From positions 19,337 to 83,336 of the forward strand of contig CALZUQ010000004.1 in the NCBI GenBank assembly GCA_945829425.1: a DNA stretch of 64,000 bases, read 5' to 3'. The notes under the pieces were generated by a model that ran no database searches, was not told where the DNA came from, and worked only from the letters and a program-made list of their open reading frames with translations. Numbering within the stretch: position 1 is the stretch's first letter; each line of letters starts with the position of its first letter. The translations under genes were made by a program, and so were the position numbers. Source of the DNA: an uncultured bacterium (GTDB lineage: Bacteria > Bacteroidota > Bacteroidia > Bacteroidales > Bacteroidaceae). Positions 17,054 to 25,714 of this stretch are shown here, piece by piece.

Positions 17054-18925
17054 ATGAAAAAAATCTACTATTTTATCCTGACAGCGCTGCTCAGCGTTGT
17101 CGGCATGACAGCAAAGGCTCAGACAATCACCGTAACGGTGGATGTTGACGACGCAAACAGAGTAGGCATTCAGGTTCAAAACGCTAATTACGTCTTGGAA
17201 GAACAGACTGTGGTAACAGGCAAGAACGTGATTACCATGGATGCTTACAAACAATTGAGGATATACGCCAAGAGCGGAGCTCTGCTTTCTACCGTAAAAG
17301 ACGTTACTAACGGTTGGGATGTCTCAACAGGCTATAAGAGCGAATATTCAAATAACCCGTATTCTGATGTAACATACTCCGTGACATCAGTGTCAGAAGA
17401 TGCGGTATATACAAAATCCTTCAAACTGACTGTTGACGACCCTTCAATAAACGTCACGCTGACAGGTTCTTACAGAGGCATAAAACTGACAGCCGGCGAG
17501 AATACAGTAAAATACGACCCTCAGACGGAGACACAGGTCATGATAAGCCCTTACGGCGGCAAACCTTTATATAAGGTTACTGACGGTGGCAATGACGTTA
17601 CAGCTCAGGGCAATACATATTACGTAGAACTCAGCGAGGCAACAGACATCAACGTAAAGGCAGCATGGCCTGCTGACGTGAAGTTCAAGGTTTCTTTCGT
17701 ATTTGGCACCGAGGAGTCAAAGAACTTCGTGAGCAGTGTATCTGTCGACGGCACACCGGTAAACGACTTCATCAACAGCTTTGAGGTGCAGGGCGGTTCA
17801 CAGCTTTCTATCACAGGCAACAACACAGAGTATGTTCTCGACAAATTCCTCAAGAACGGATCATCAGAATACTTCGGCTACGGACAGTATAACAGCTACA
17901 TCACTGGAGACGTAGTCTTCGGCATCACCGCCCACAAATACGGCACTATAAAGGTTACGCTCAACATCGACGACCCGGCTAACGTGACGGTTTACGACGG
18001 CTACGAGTACAACAACAAGATAATCAACGTCGTTGCCGGCAGCAACACCGTAGAACTCAGCGAGGGCGGCAACAAGACCATCACAATAAAAGCTAACGAA
18101 GGCTGCTTCCTGACTTCTGTAAGTGACGGAACGACGGAATACTTCTACTCTGGCAGCACAAGTGCTTCTGTCTATAACCTTCAGGACGGCATGACTGTCA
18201 CCGTGAAGTCAGGCAAGAAAGTACGTGAGAAAGAAGCTACCGTATTAGTTTACGGAAGAGAGAAAGCATCATGGTATTTCAACTTCGCAAGCGAGACAGA
18301 CAGATATTATCAATTCGACTTCGCTGAGGGCAATGGCTCTTTGAAGTTCGGCGACAGCGACCTTCCTTTCAACTTCGGATGCGGCGGTCCTGAGATAAGC
18401 GAGAGCACAGTATTCATCAACGGCGTTCGTGCTCATGCATACTATGGACAGTACAAACTGTTCTTCGACAACGGCGCAACGATAATCATCGACCTTGACA
18501 ACACCACTCTCAACGACCGCAAGACCCTCAACATCGACTTGGAGGGCGTAGAGGCAAGCGTAATAAGCAAGGTGGAAATACCTAACGGCGAGGCTTACGA
18601 ATGGGCTACAAAGGGTATAACATACCTCCCGGAATGGATGTCGTCAGTAGGTTTCGACATAACCATTACCCCGGCAGCGGGAGCTGTAATGGGCGTAAAG
18701 GTTGACGGCACACCGATAGACTCTGACGCTGAGGGCAAGTTCAACGTGACACTGACAAAGGACATCAAGTCACTCGCGATTTACGACCCTGCCACAGGCA
18801 TAACAGAGGTTAACGCTGAGACAGCAAAGACAAACGGCAAGATTTACACCGTTGCCGGAGTAGAGGTAAAGAACGCCAAGAAGGGTCTTTACATCATCAA
18901 CGGCAAGGCACAGGTTGTGAAATAA
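17054..18925 (+). CDS. Secreted repeat protein with Prevotella-type C-terminal tail
   Basis: Unrecognised function. A signal peptide (MKKIYYFILTALLSVVGMTAKAQ) is followed by about four beta-rich repeats of roughly 100 residues, each built around a 'V.VDDP..V.V' strand (VDVDDANRVGIQV, LTVDDPSINVTL, LNIDDPANVTVY) and a 'G.NTV' turn. The last about 40 residues (TNGKIYTVAGVEVKNAKKGLYIINGKAQVVK) match the ending common to many Prevotella extracellular proteins, probably a secretion or anchoring signal. The ORF track begins at 16898, but the 52 preceding residues are translated leader with no signal features, while the ATG at 17054 gives a perfect signal peptide. Its leader carries element copy A right at the promoter. 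Strong hairpin terminator after the stop. Confidence 0.8.
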   Translation: MKKIYYFILTALLSVVGMTAKAQTITVTVDVDDANRVGIQVQNANYVLEEQTVVTGKNVITMDAYKQLRIYAKSGALLSTVKDVTNGWDVSTGYKSEYSNNPYSDVTYSVTSVSEDAVYTKSFKLTVDDPSINVTLTGSYRGIKLTAGENTVKYDPQTETQVMISPYGGKPLYKVTDGGNDVTAQGNTYYVELSEATDINVKAAWPADVKFKVSFVFGTEESKNFVSSVSVDGTPVNDFINSFEVQGGSQLSITGNNTEYVLDKFLKNGSSEYFGYGQYNSYITGDVVFGITAHKYGTIKVTLNIDDPANVTVYDGYEYNNKIINVVAGSNTVELSEGGNKTITIKANEGCFLTSVSDGTTEYFYSGSTSASVYNLQDGMTVTVKSGKKVREKEATVLVYGREKASWYFNFASETDRYYQFDFAEGNGSLKFGDSDLPFNFGCGGPEISESTVFINGVRAHAYYGQYKLFFDNGATIIIDLDNTTLNDRKTLNIDLEGVEASVISKVEIPNGEAYEWATKGITYLPEWMSSVGFDITITPAAGAVMGVKVDGTPIDSDAEGKFNVTLTKDIKSLAIYDPATGITEVNAETAKTNGKIYTVAGVEVKNAKKGLYIINGKAQVVK

Positions 18926-18945
18926 TCAAACCATACAGACTACAC

Positions 18946-18992
18946 AAAGAGCAGGCAGACTGTAAGGCAAAGACAGTCTTACCTGCTCTTTT
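18946..18992 (+). terminator. Hairpin terminator after the repeat protein gene
   Basis: AGAGCAGG pairs with CCTGCTCT with an inner ACTGT/ACAGT stem, followed by TTTT. It closes the single-gene unit before the protease gene. Confidence 0.8.
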
Positions 18993-19097
18993 CGTAAACA
19001 ATAGAGGTGAGGAATAATAATACCACATAATAGAACCCACCTGAAAATTGATATTAAGAGAGCAAAGAATCACTACCTACAACAATTCTTACACGAC

Positions 19098-21452
19098 ATG
19101 AAGAAAACACTCTTATCACTTGCCATGGTACTGGCGGTAACGGCAGCATCGGCACAACCGGGACTATCGGTGAAAAACCGCGTAGCCCTTCAGCAGTTCA
19201 AGATGAACCAGGCTGGAAGTCCTTTCAGCACAAAAGCCAGCAGAATAAACAAGGTGAAAGGCAAACTGGGAATACCACGTAAGGACGTCCTCGCCATAAC
19301 ACGTCTTGCCGACGGCGTTACGGAGGCCGACCTCCGCGCAGAGGGCATCAACGTGATACGTTGCAGCTACGGCTTCGCGTTCATCTCAACGCCTGTTGAA
19401 GACGCTGAGCGTATCTGCTCGCTGAATATGTTCAAGGACATCCAGTTTGAGAAGCCTGTCAAGGCGAAGATGGTCTACGCCCGTGAAGTGATCGGCGCAA
19501 GCCAGCTGCACCAAGGCATAGGACTGACACAGGCATATACGGGCAAAGGCGTTGTCTGCGGCATTGTCGACAACGGCTTTGATGTCAACCACGTCAACTT
19601 CCTTGACGACGAGGGCAACCACAGGGTGAAGTACTTCGAGACGATAGGTCTGAAAGCTGACGCTCAAGGCAATTATGACCTCGACATTAAGTACGTACAG
19701 ACGCCGAAAGAAATGGCGGAAGTGACCACCGACAACGAAAAATCGTACCACGGCACACACACCATGGGCATCATGGCGGGAAGCTACCGTGGCAACGCCA
19801 GGGTGGCGACACTCGAACAGGCAGCGTCGGGAAAACTTGATGCAAAGGTATACGAAAGCGCGCCAAACCCGTATTACGGCATAGCATACGAGGCAGACAT
19901 CGTGGCGGCAGCGCCTCTCGACATGGTTGACGTAGAGCTGGCACAGGGTGTCCTCGACATGGCGGCATACGCCGGATATTCCGGAAAGCCGGTGGTTATA
20001 AACCTCTCCATGGGCAGCTCACAGGGTCCTCACGACGGCTCTGACGTCATATGTCAGGTGTTCGACAAGATAGCTAAAGAACTGAACGGAAAAATCGTTG
20101 TCGCTTCGGGCAACGAGGGAGACATGAAGCTCGCCATAAACAAGACCTTTACTGCGGACGACAAAGTGATGCAGTCGTTCATTGAGGGAGCGACGGTGGA
20201 AATGGATGAAGGCAAAACATATATGAGATTCGGCTCACTGGAATTCTACAGCAACGACAAGACGCCACCTGCAGAAGTGCAGATTATCATATACAACAAA
20301 TCACGCAAGGCTATATCAGGACGATTCTCCATGTCACTGACGGAAGTGCCGAAGCAGACAGCAAAGTACTGGTGCAGCCCAGGCTATGAAGAATATACCG
20401 GAGTCAAGGCGGACCAGAAGTTCAGCAAATACTTCGAGGGATACCTGGGCATAGGCTGGGACATAGACCCCGGCAGCGGCAGGGCATACGCCATCTTGGA
20501 CATCGCGACGATAGACAACATGTTGAACAACAAGGATAGCAACTATATCTTAGGATTCAAGATAACAGGTGCCGACGGACAGCGTATTGACGGATTTGCC
20601 ATGGGCGACGTCATCTACGGCATAGACAACTTCGGCATCGACGGCTTCGACGACGGAACATGCAACGGAACGGTCTCCAACGAGTCAACAGCGAAGAGCG
20701 TACTCTGCGTAGGATCCATAACGTCATGCAACGTATGGCCTCAGCTCGACGGCAGCGCATACTCACAGCTTGAGAACGGACAGCCTATCGAGACAGCTGG
20801 CAAGGTAAGCTCCTTCACTTCGTACGGCACACTCGTCGACGGACGTAACCTGCCTCACGTGCTGGCGCCGGGAGCGTATGTCATATCGTCCATGAACCGT
20901 TACTACTTCGGAGGAGCAGACCTCTCACAGTATGAGGACCTTCTCACCGCCAAGGCTCTCACCCCTAACAACGACCCATTCGGCTGGTCGTTAGGAACGT
21001 CAATGGCATGTCCTGTCGTGACAGGCACTATAGCTCTCTGGCTTGAGGCAAACCCTGAGCTTACCATGGACGAGATAAAGGACATCATAGCCACAACGGC
21101 GATAAAGACCGACGACATGGTGCTCGACGACCCGGTACAGGTGGGCTACGGAATGATTGACGCTTACGAAGGACTGAAGGAAGTGTTGAGACGTAAGGGC
21201 AGCAGCGGAGTGAAGAACGTCACATCGGAGGACAACCGCCTCGTGGTGACTCCTGACGGCGACCGTCGCGTGAAAGTATTCGTGGCTGGCGAGAGCGAGC
21301 TGAAGATTGAGGTCTTCGACGTTGCCGGAGTAAACGTAGTGGAGAAAACCGTCGCCGGAGACGAAGCGCTGATAGACCTCAGCGGCAACGCAAAGGGTGC
21401 GTACGTCATAAAGGTCAATGGCCGCCTCTCGAAATGTGTATTGATTAAGTAA
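19098..21452 (+). CDS. Subtilisin-like serine protease (S8) with C-terminal secretion domain
   Basis: A secreted 784-residue protease. Signal peptide ends ASAQ. The catalytic triad is clear: Asp158 in IVDNGFDVNHVNF, His218 in YHGTHTMGIMAG and Ser635 in GTSMACPVVTG. An insert of about 350 residues between the His and Ser regions contains beta-rich sequence, as in other Bacteroidetes S8 enzymes with an inserted domain. The last about 80 residues (VKVFVAGESELKIEVFDVAGVNVVEKTV...GAYVIKVNGRLSKCVLIK) form a type IX secretion sorting domain (type A pattern), so export through the Por machinery to the surface is expected. The LRR gene starts 27 bp downstream, so the two are likely co-transcribed and co-exported. 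Confidence 0.92.
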   Translation: MKKTLLSLAMVLAVTAASAQPGLSVKNRVALQQFKMNQAGSPFSTKASRINKVKGKLGIPRKDVLAITRLADGVTEADLRAEGINVIRCSYGFAFISTPVEDAERICSLNMFKDIQFEKPVKAKMVYAREVIGASQLHQGIGLTQAYTGKGVVCGIVDNGFDVNHVNFLDDEGNHRVKYFETIGLKADAQGNYDLDIKYVQTPKEMAEVTTDNEKSYHGTHTMGIMAGSYRGNARVATLEQAASGKLDAKVYESAPNPYYGIAYEADIVAAAPLDMVDVELAQGVLDMAAYAGYSGKPVVINLSMGSSQGPHDGSDVICQVFDKIAKELNGKIVVASGNEGDMKLAINKTFTADDKVMQSFIEGATVEMDEGKTYMRFGSLEFYSNDKTPPAEVQIIIYNKSRKAISGRFSMSLTEVPKQTAKYWCSPGYEEYTGVKADQKFSKYFEGYLGIGWDIDPGSGRAYAILDIATIDNMLNNKDSNYILGFKITGADGQRIDGFAMGDVIYGIDNFGIDGFDDGTCNGTVSNESTAKSVLCVGSITSCNVWPQLDGSAYSQLENGQPIETAGKVSSFTSYGTLVDGRNLPHVLAPGAYVISSMNRYYFGGADLSQYEDLLTAKALTPNNDPFGWSLGTSMACPVVTGTIALWLEANPELTMDEIKDIIATTAIKTDDMVLDDPVQVGYGMIDAYEGLKEVLRRKGSSGVKNVTSEDNRLVVTPDGDRRVKVFVAGESELKIEVFDVAGVNVVEKTVAGDEALIDLSGNAKGAYVIKVNGRLSKCVLIK

Positions 21453-21479
21453 TTTATAACCTTCCAAAACACTATACCT

Positions 21480-24400
21480 ATGCAGAAGACATTATCTACA
21501 TGCCGAAGGCTCATGCTGTTTATCACAGCTTTGCTCGCCTTGCCTTCAGCATCGTTCGCTCAAGAGAGCGGGAAACCAATCATCGAACTGAAGACTGCCG
21601 TACTCGAACAGGAGGGTGAGGAGACAGACCGCACCATTACGCTGTTCCTCGGAGGCTTCAAGCAGGAGACAGACTGGATAGACATAGACTGCGGCTACGG
21701 CACTGAGGAGCATGAGCTGCAGCCTGCCACCATAAGCACGTCGACAGGCCAATGGACCGGCGGAACAAGCATAACATGTGATGTATCGACAGCAGGAGTG
21801 GTGAAGATATACGGCGATGCAGCGAACATCGCCGTGATACGCTTCGACGGCTGTTACATCACAGACATCACCTTGGCAGACATGCCAAACCTGTATTACC
21901 TCAACATGGAGCATAACCTCCTCCACGAGCTGGACCTCTCCAACTTCCCGTCGTTGGCGTCTATCTCTCTCAACGACAACCCCTTCGACCGCAAGCCGCT
22001 GAAGATTGGCGGCAACAAGCCGAAACTTATGCTCCTGGAGATAGGACAGACAGAGAACCTCGACCAGTCGTTCAACCTCTCGGACTATCCGGAGCTGGTG
22101 TCGTTCGATGCTTATGCCAACAAGGGTCTCAGAACTCTCGACCCTTCCGGCTGTCCGAAGCTGCAGCGACTCTCAATAGACGGAACGAACGTCAAGACGC
22201 TCGACCTTTCGAAGAACCCTACCATAACGATCCTGAACATCAGCGATACGGGGATAAAGGACATCGACCTCAGCAGCCTCACATACCTGCAGCAGTTCTA
22301 TGCCGACCACCAGTCGAGCAGCATGAACACCGACGCAAAACTCACGAAACTCGACGTCACGAAGAACGAGAAGCTCGTATATCTCTTTGCCAGCGGAAAC
22401 CTACTTACCGACATCGACCTGAGCAAGAACTACTACCTCCAGCAGCTCTACCTCGCCGACAACCAGCTGACGAGCATTAACCTCGAAAATAACCCGAACC
22501 TCATAAACGTCATACTGCGCAAGAACAACATGGACTTCGCCACACTGCCTCTGCCGGGCGAGTGGAACCAGTATGACTATTACCAGAACAACATGCCGAT
22601 AGCGAAGACAGTAAAGGTCGGCGACGTCCTTGACTATTCAGCACGTGTGCTCAGGGAGGGGACGGAGACCTCATGCGCCGTATTCACGACATCGGAAGAG
22701 ACAGCAGGCATGACGACACGCCTCTCGGAGGAATACTACACCTACGCCGACGGCAAGGTGACGTTCCTCGCCGCTCCGTCAGACAGCGTGTACATAGCTT
22801 TCCAGAACGACAAGTTCCCGGACCTCACCTTCGAATACATGCCTCTCCGCACGAATAAGTTCAAGGTGAAGACGGTAGAGGACTTTGGCAAGGAGGACGT
22901 AACAGCAGTCATACGCCCTACGCTGACACCAAGCGGAGTGACCGTGAAGATGAGAGTGGGCATGGCAGGTGCGACACCTGAGAGTCCTAAGACATTCTAC
23001 ATCGCTGACAGCCAGGGCAACAAGAAGGAGTACAAGGCTACGACAGCGGGACTGCCCGACGCGGAGAACGTAGTGTACCAAGGCACTGACTACCTCGTGA
23101 ACATCCTCGTGCCACAGGACGAGGCGATGACCTCCCTCGCCATAGAGGGGCAGCAGCTCAACGCCATAGACCTCACCCAAGCACGCTGCCTCGGCACGCT
23201 GAGCCTCACAGGGTCGGGACTGTATGACATTGACCTGAGATACAACAGGGTGTTGAGAAGTCTGAAACTTACGGACAACCACTTCTCCACACTGAATATC
23301 CGCGGCTTAAACGACGCATACCAGAAGACCTTGCTGCAGGACATTGACCTCAGCAACAACGAGATGACTGCGGTGACGCTCAACGACATGGGTACGATAC
23401 ACAACCTCAACCTCAGCCACAACAAACTGACGGAACTCTCGCTGAAGGACGCCGACAACATGGAGACGCTCTATCTCAACGACAATATGCTTGAGACGGT
23501 GAACGCCAACTACTGCACGCTGATGACGGACTTCGACATCTCCAACAACAACATCTCTGAACTCGTGATGCCTTCAGAGCTGTCGCTGCAGCGCTTCCGT
23601 TGCAACGACAACAAGCTCTCCTTCGCCACCCTTCCGGTAATAGCGGGACTGGAGGAATATGTCTATGCTCCACAGAACGACGTGGTGATAGCCACCAAGG
23701 CTCCTGGCGTAGACCTCCAGCTACATAACGTTGAGGGCAAGACGACATACGTATGGAAGACGACAGACGGCACGGTGCTTCAGAAAGGTACGGACTACAC
23801 CATCACCGACGGCATGACGCGCTTCCTCGATCCGGCGATAGGCAAGAAGGCTTACTGCGAGATGACAAACGCCCTCTTCCCGCTACTGACGGTGAAGACA
23901 ACGACGATAGAAGCCTCTGACATGCCGAGCTACAAGATTGCGTCGTTTACAACGACCGAGGACGGCGAGGGAACAATGGTGCTGCGCTCCGAAATACCTA
24001 CCACGATATGTATCGACTGGAAAGGCGGCGGTGTTGCCGTAGAGAGCTATTCCGTAACCAACGACCTCGTGGTGACACCGGTCAAGGCACAGGCAGGAAG
24101 CGAGTGCGCCATATACGCCTACGAGGCTGAGACACCGCTCTACGTCCTCAACATCACCGGCATAAAGATGAAGGACGTAGACCTTACGAACATGAAGAAC
24201 CTCACGCTCGTAAACATCACCAGCGCCGGAATAACGGACGTGAAACTGCCGGAGTCGAAGAAACTCGCAGAGATCATCCTCGACGGCAACGCCATAGAGG
24301 CTATAGACCTTTCGAAATACGCTTCACAGCTCCGCATGGTGTCTATAAACAACAACCTCCTGACCTCCTTCGACGCTACAGGCATGAAGAACCTCTTCAG

Positions 24401-25175
24401 CCTCAGCCTCGGCGGCAACAAGCTGACATCGGTGACACTCGACAACCCTTCAATGTATAACCTCCAGCTTTCAGGCAACGAGCTTGAGACGATAGACCTC
24501 AGCAAGGCTCCTAACGTTTCGCAGCTCTTCCTGACGAACAACAAGTTCGAGAGCATTGACCTCACTCCGCTGAAGGGTCTCGTGGCTCTCACCGTAGACT
24601 ATAACCGCTTCAGGATAAGCACCCTGCCACGCCCTAACGCAAACTACACCGTCTTCCTCTATGGCAATCAGGCGAACATCGACGCACAGGCTGACGAGAA
24701 CGGTGTCGTAGACCTCTCTTCTGAGGCTTACGTCGGCGCGACACCTACGACATTCCGATGGTTCATAGACTTCCCATGGTATGACGAAAACAGCGGCGAG
24801 CTGACCGGCGAGGAGCTGTACTACGACGACGAGGTGTTCATAACCGAAGGCAAGACACGCTTCACAAAGGCTCTCAACAACGTTGTATGCGCCATGCTCA
24901 ACGAGGAGTATCCTAACCTCACGCTCTATACCAATGCTTTCAACGTCACCACCGTCTCGGGCGTAGAGAACATCTTCGCTGACAACGGAAGCAGCATCAG
25001 CATAGAAGGAAAGACAATATCCGTCAGCAACAGCGTGAGCACCCGCACAGAGGTGTTCAGCGCAAACGGCACTCTCGTAGCCACAAGCCACGGCACTGCC
25101 GCCAGATTCAATGTCGCTCCTGGAATATACATTGTGAAGAACGGTGAGAACACCGTAAAGGCTGTAGTAAGATAA
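21480..25175 (+). CDS. Large leucine-rich-repeat surface protein with type IX sorting domain
   Basis: A 1231-residue secreted protein. After the signal peptide (LPSASFAQ) there are three blocks of short LRRs of the form 'L..LDLS.N..L..I.L..' (for example LYYLNMEHNLLHELDLSNFPSL, LHNLNLSHNKLTELSLKD-type text, LFSLSLGGNKLTSVTLDN). The blocks are separated by beta-sandwich-like spacers (KVGDVLDYSARVL, TTYVWKTTDGTVLQKG, TTFRWFIDFPW). The C-terminal about 75 residues (ISIEGKTISVSNSVSTRTEVFSANGTLV...GIYIVKNGENTVKAVVR) are a sorting domain like that of the protease just upstream. The 27-bp gap and shared export signal argue that both act at the surface. Role as adhesin or binding protein is inference from the LRR class. 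Confidence 0.87.
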   Translation: MQKTLSTCRRLMLFITALLALPSASFAQESGKPIIELKTAVLEQEGEETDRTITLFLGGFKQETDWIDIDCGYGTEEHELQPATISTSTGQWTGGTSITCDVSTAGVVKIYGDAANIAVIRFDGCYITDITLADMPNLYYLNMEHNLLHELDLSNFPSLASISLNDNPFDRKPLKIGGNKPKLMLLEIGQTENLDQSFNLSDYPELVSFDAYANKGLRTLDPSGCPKLQRLSIDGTNVKTLDLSKNPTITILNISDTGIKDIDLSSLTYLQQFYADHQSSSMNTDAKLTKLDVTKNEKLVYLFASGNLLTDIDLSKNYYLQQLYLADNQLTSINLENNPNLINVILRKNNMDFATLPLPGEWNQYDYYQNNMPIAKTVKVGDVLDYSARVLREGTETSCAVFTTSEETAGMTTRLSEEYYTYADGKVTFLAAPSDSVYIAFQNDKFPDLTFEYMPLRTNKFKVKTVEDFGKEDVTAVIRPTLTPSGVTVKMRVGMAGATPESPKTFYIADSQGNKKEYKATTAGLPDAENVVYQGTDYLVNILVPQDEAMTSLAIEGQQLNAIDLTQARCLGTLSLTGSGLYDIDLRYNRVLRSLKLTDNHFSTLNIRGLNDAYQKTLLQDIDLSNNEMTAVTLNDMGTIHNLNLSHNKLTELSLKDADNMETLYLNDNMLETVNANYCTLMTDFDISNNNISELVMPSELSLQRFRCNDNKLSFATLPVIAGLEEYVYAPQNDVVIATKAPGVDLQLHNVEGKTTYVWKTTDGTVLQKGTDYTITDGMTRFLDPAIGKKAYCEMTNALFPLLTVKTTTIEASDMPSYKIASFTTTEDGEGTMVLRSEIPTTICIDWKGGGVAVESYSVTNDLVVTPVKAQAGSECAIYAYEAETPLYVLNITGIKMKDVDLTNMKNLTLVNITSAGITDVKLPESKKLAEIILDGNAIEAIDLSKYASQLRMVSINNNLLTSFDATGMKNLFSLSLGGNKLTSVTLDNPSMYNLQLSGNELETIDLSKAPNVSQLFLTNNKFESIDLTPLKGLVALTVDYNRFRISTLPRPNANYTVFLYGNQANIDAQADENGVVDLSSEAYVGATPTTFRWFIDFPWYDENSGELTGEELYYDDEVFITEGKTRFTKALNNVVCAMLNEEYPNLTLYTNAFNVTTVSGVENIFADNGSSISIEGKTISVSNSVSTRTEVFSANGTLVATSHGTAARFNVAPGIYIVKNGENTVKAVVR

Positions 25176-25197
25176 TTACGACAGGCTAAGATATAAT

Positions 25198-25251
25198 AAA
25201 GGTGGGTTCTGAGAATATGGCATTACCATAATCTTCAGAACCCACCTTTTG
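25198..25251. terminator. Hairpin terminator built from element ends
   Basis: AAAGGTGGGTTCTGA pairs with TTCAGAACCCACCTTT around an inner ATGG/CCAT stem, followed by TTTTG. The stem uses the same terminal sequence as the dispersed inverted-repeat family, so a deleted element seems to act as a terminator here. Confidence 0.75.
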
Positions 25252-25262
25252 TCTTTGCCATA

Positions 25263-25319
25263 CCCAGGGGTTCTGCTTCGCTCTGCCCTGGGCTAAGGGC
25301 TTTTGCGCTTTGCCCTTAG
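25263..25319. repeat. Two adjacent GC-rich hairpins
   Basis: CCCAGGG...CCCTGGG (25263-25292) is directly followed by CTAAGGGC...GCCCTTAG (25293-25319). The loops are similar (TTCTGCTTCGCTCTG and TTTTGCGCTTT). No coding potential; not a tRNA. Confidence 0.7.
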
Positions 25320-25388
25320 GGACGTGCCTTGCACCATTGTTTACCGGCAACAAGAACTTGCGAAAGAAAAATAAATTATGCGAAAAAG

Positions 25389-25420
25389 TTTGTCCATAAG
25401 GAGGAAAATATGTATTTTTG
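25389..25420 (+). promoter_or_regulatory. Promoter TTTG-N20-TATTTTTG for the DUF389 gene
   Basis: Good matches to both Bacteroidetes boxes with 20-bp spacing. The resulting leader of about 285 nt would contain the whole of element copy B. Confidence 0.7.
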
Positions 25421-25489
25421 TAGAACAATAGAAAGAAGGGAGCCTTGTTACGCAGAAAAGAAAGGCTGACGCCTTTGCTGCACAGGAAA

Positions 25490-25688
25490 TTAAGGTGGGT
25501 TCTATAAATTCGCTTTGTCAGATTTTGGAGTTATTTTCGAGTTCAAATTGTAAGTTAAAGAGGGAGTGTAGCGAGCTACATGACCGATTTAACTTGCGAT
25601 TTGAGCCGAAAAGAACCCAAAAGATGACAAAACGTCACTCACTATTAAAACCACTTTTGACGGTGGGAATTTATAGAACCCACCTTAA
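25490..25688. repeat. Inverted-repeat element, copy B (199 bp)
   Basis: Termini TTAAGGTGGGTTCTATAAATT and AATTTATAGAACCCACCTTAA are perfect complements. Inside, CAAATTGTAAGTTAAA (25544-25559) pairs with TTTAACTTGCGATTTG (25588-25603), with two G-U wobbles. The apex is GAGGGAG, TGTAGC-GA-GCTACA, TGACCGA. A CGTCA...TGACG hairpin sits in the right half, as in copy A. Confidence 0.88.
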
Positions 25689-25714
25689 ATCGTTTATCAA
25701 AAAAAAATAAAGAC

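Larger units (their letters stand above)
25176..25714. other. 539-bp intergenic region: terminator, twin hairpins, promoter, element copy B
   Basis: It holds a hairpin terminator (25198-25251), two adjacent GC-rich hairpins (25263-25319), a consensus promoter (25389-25420) and the inverted-repeat element copy B (25490-25688), which ends 26 bp before the DUF389 start codon. Confidence 0.8.

Noticed and set aside
25263-25319. tRNA gene
   Set aside because: Two simple hairpins only; no cloverleaf, T-loop consensus or anticodon arm.
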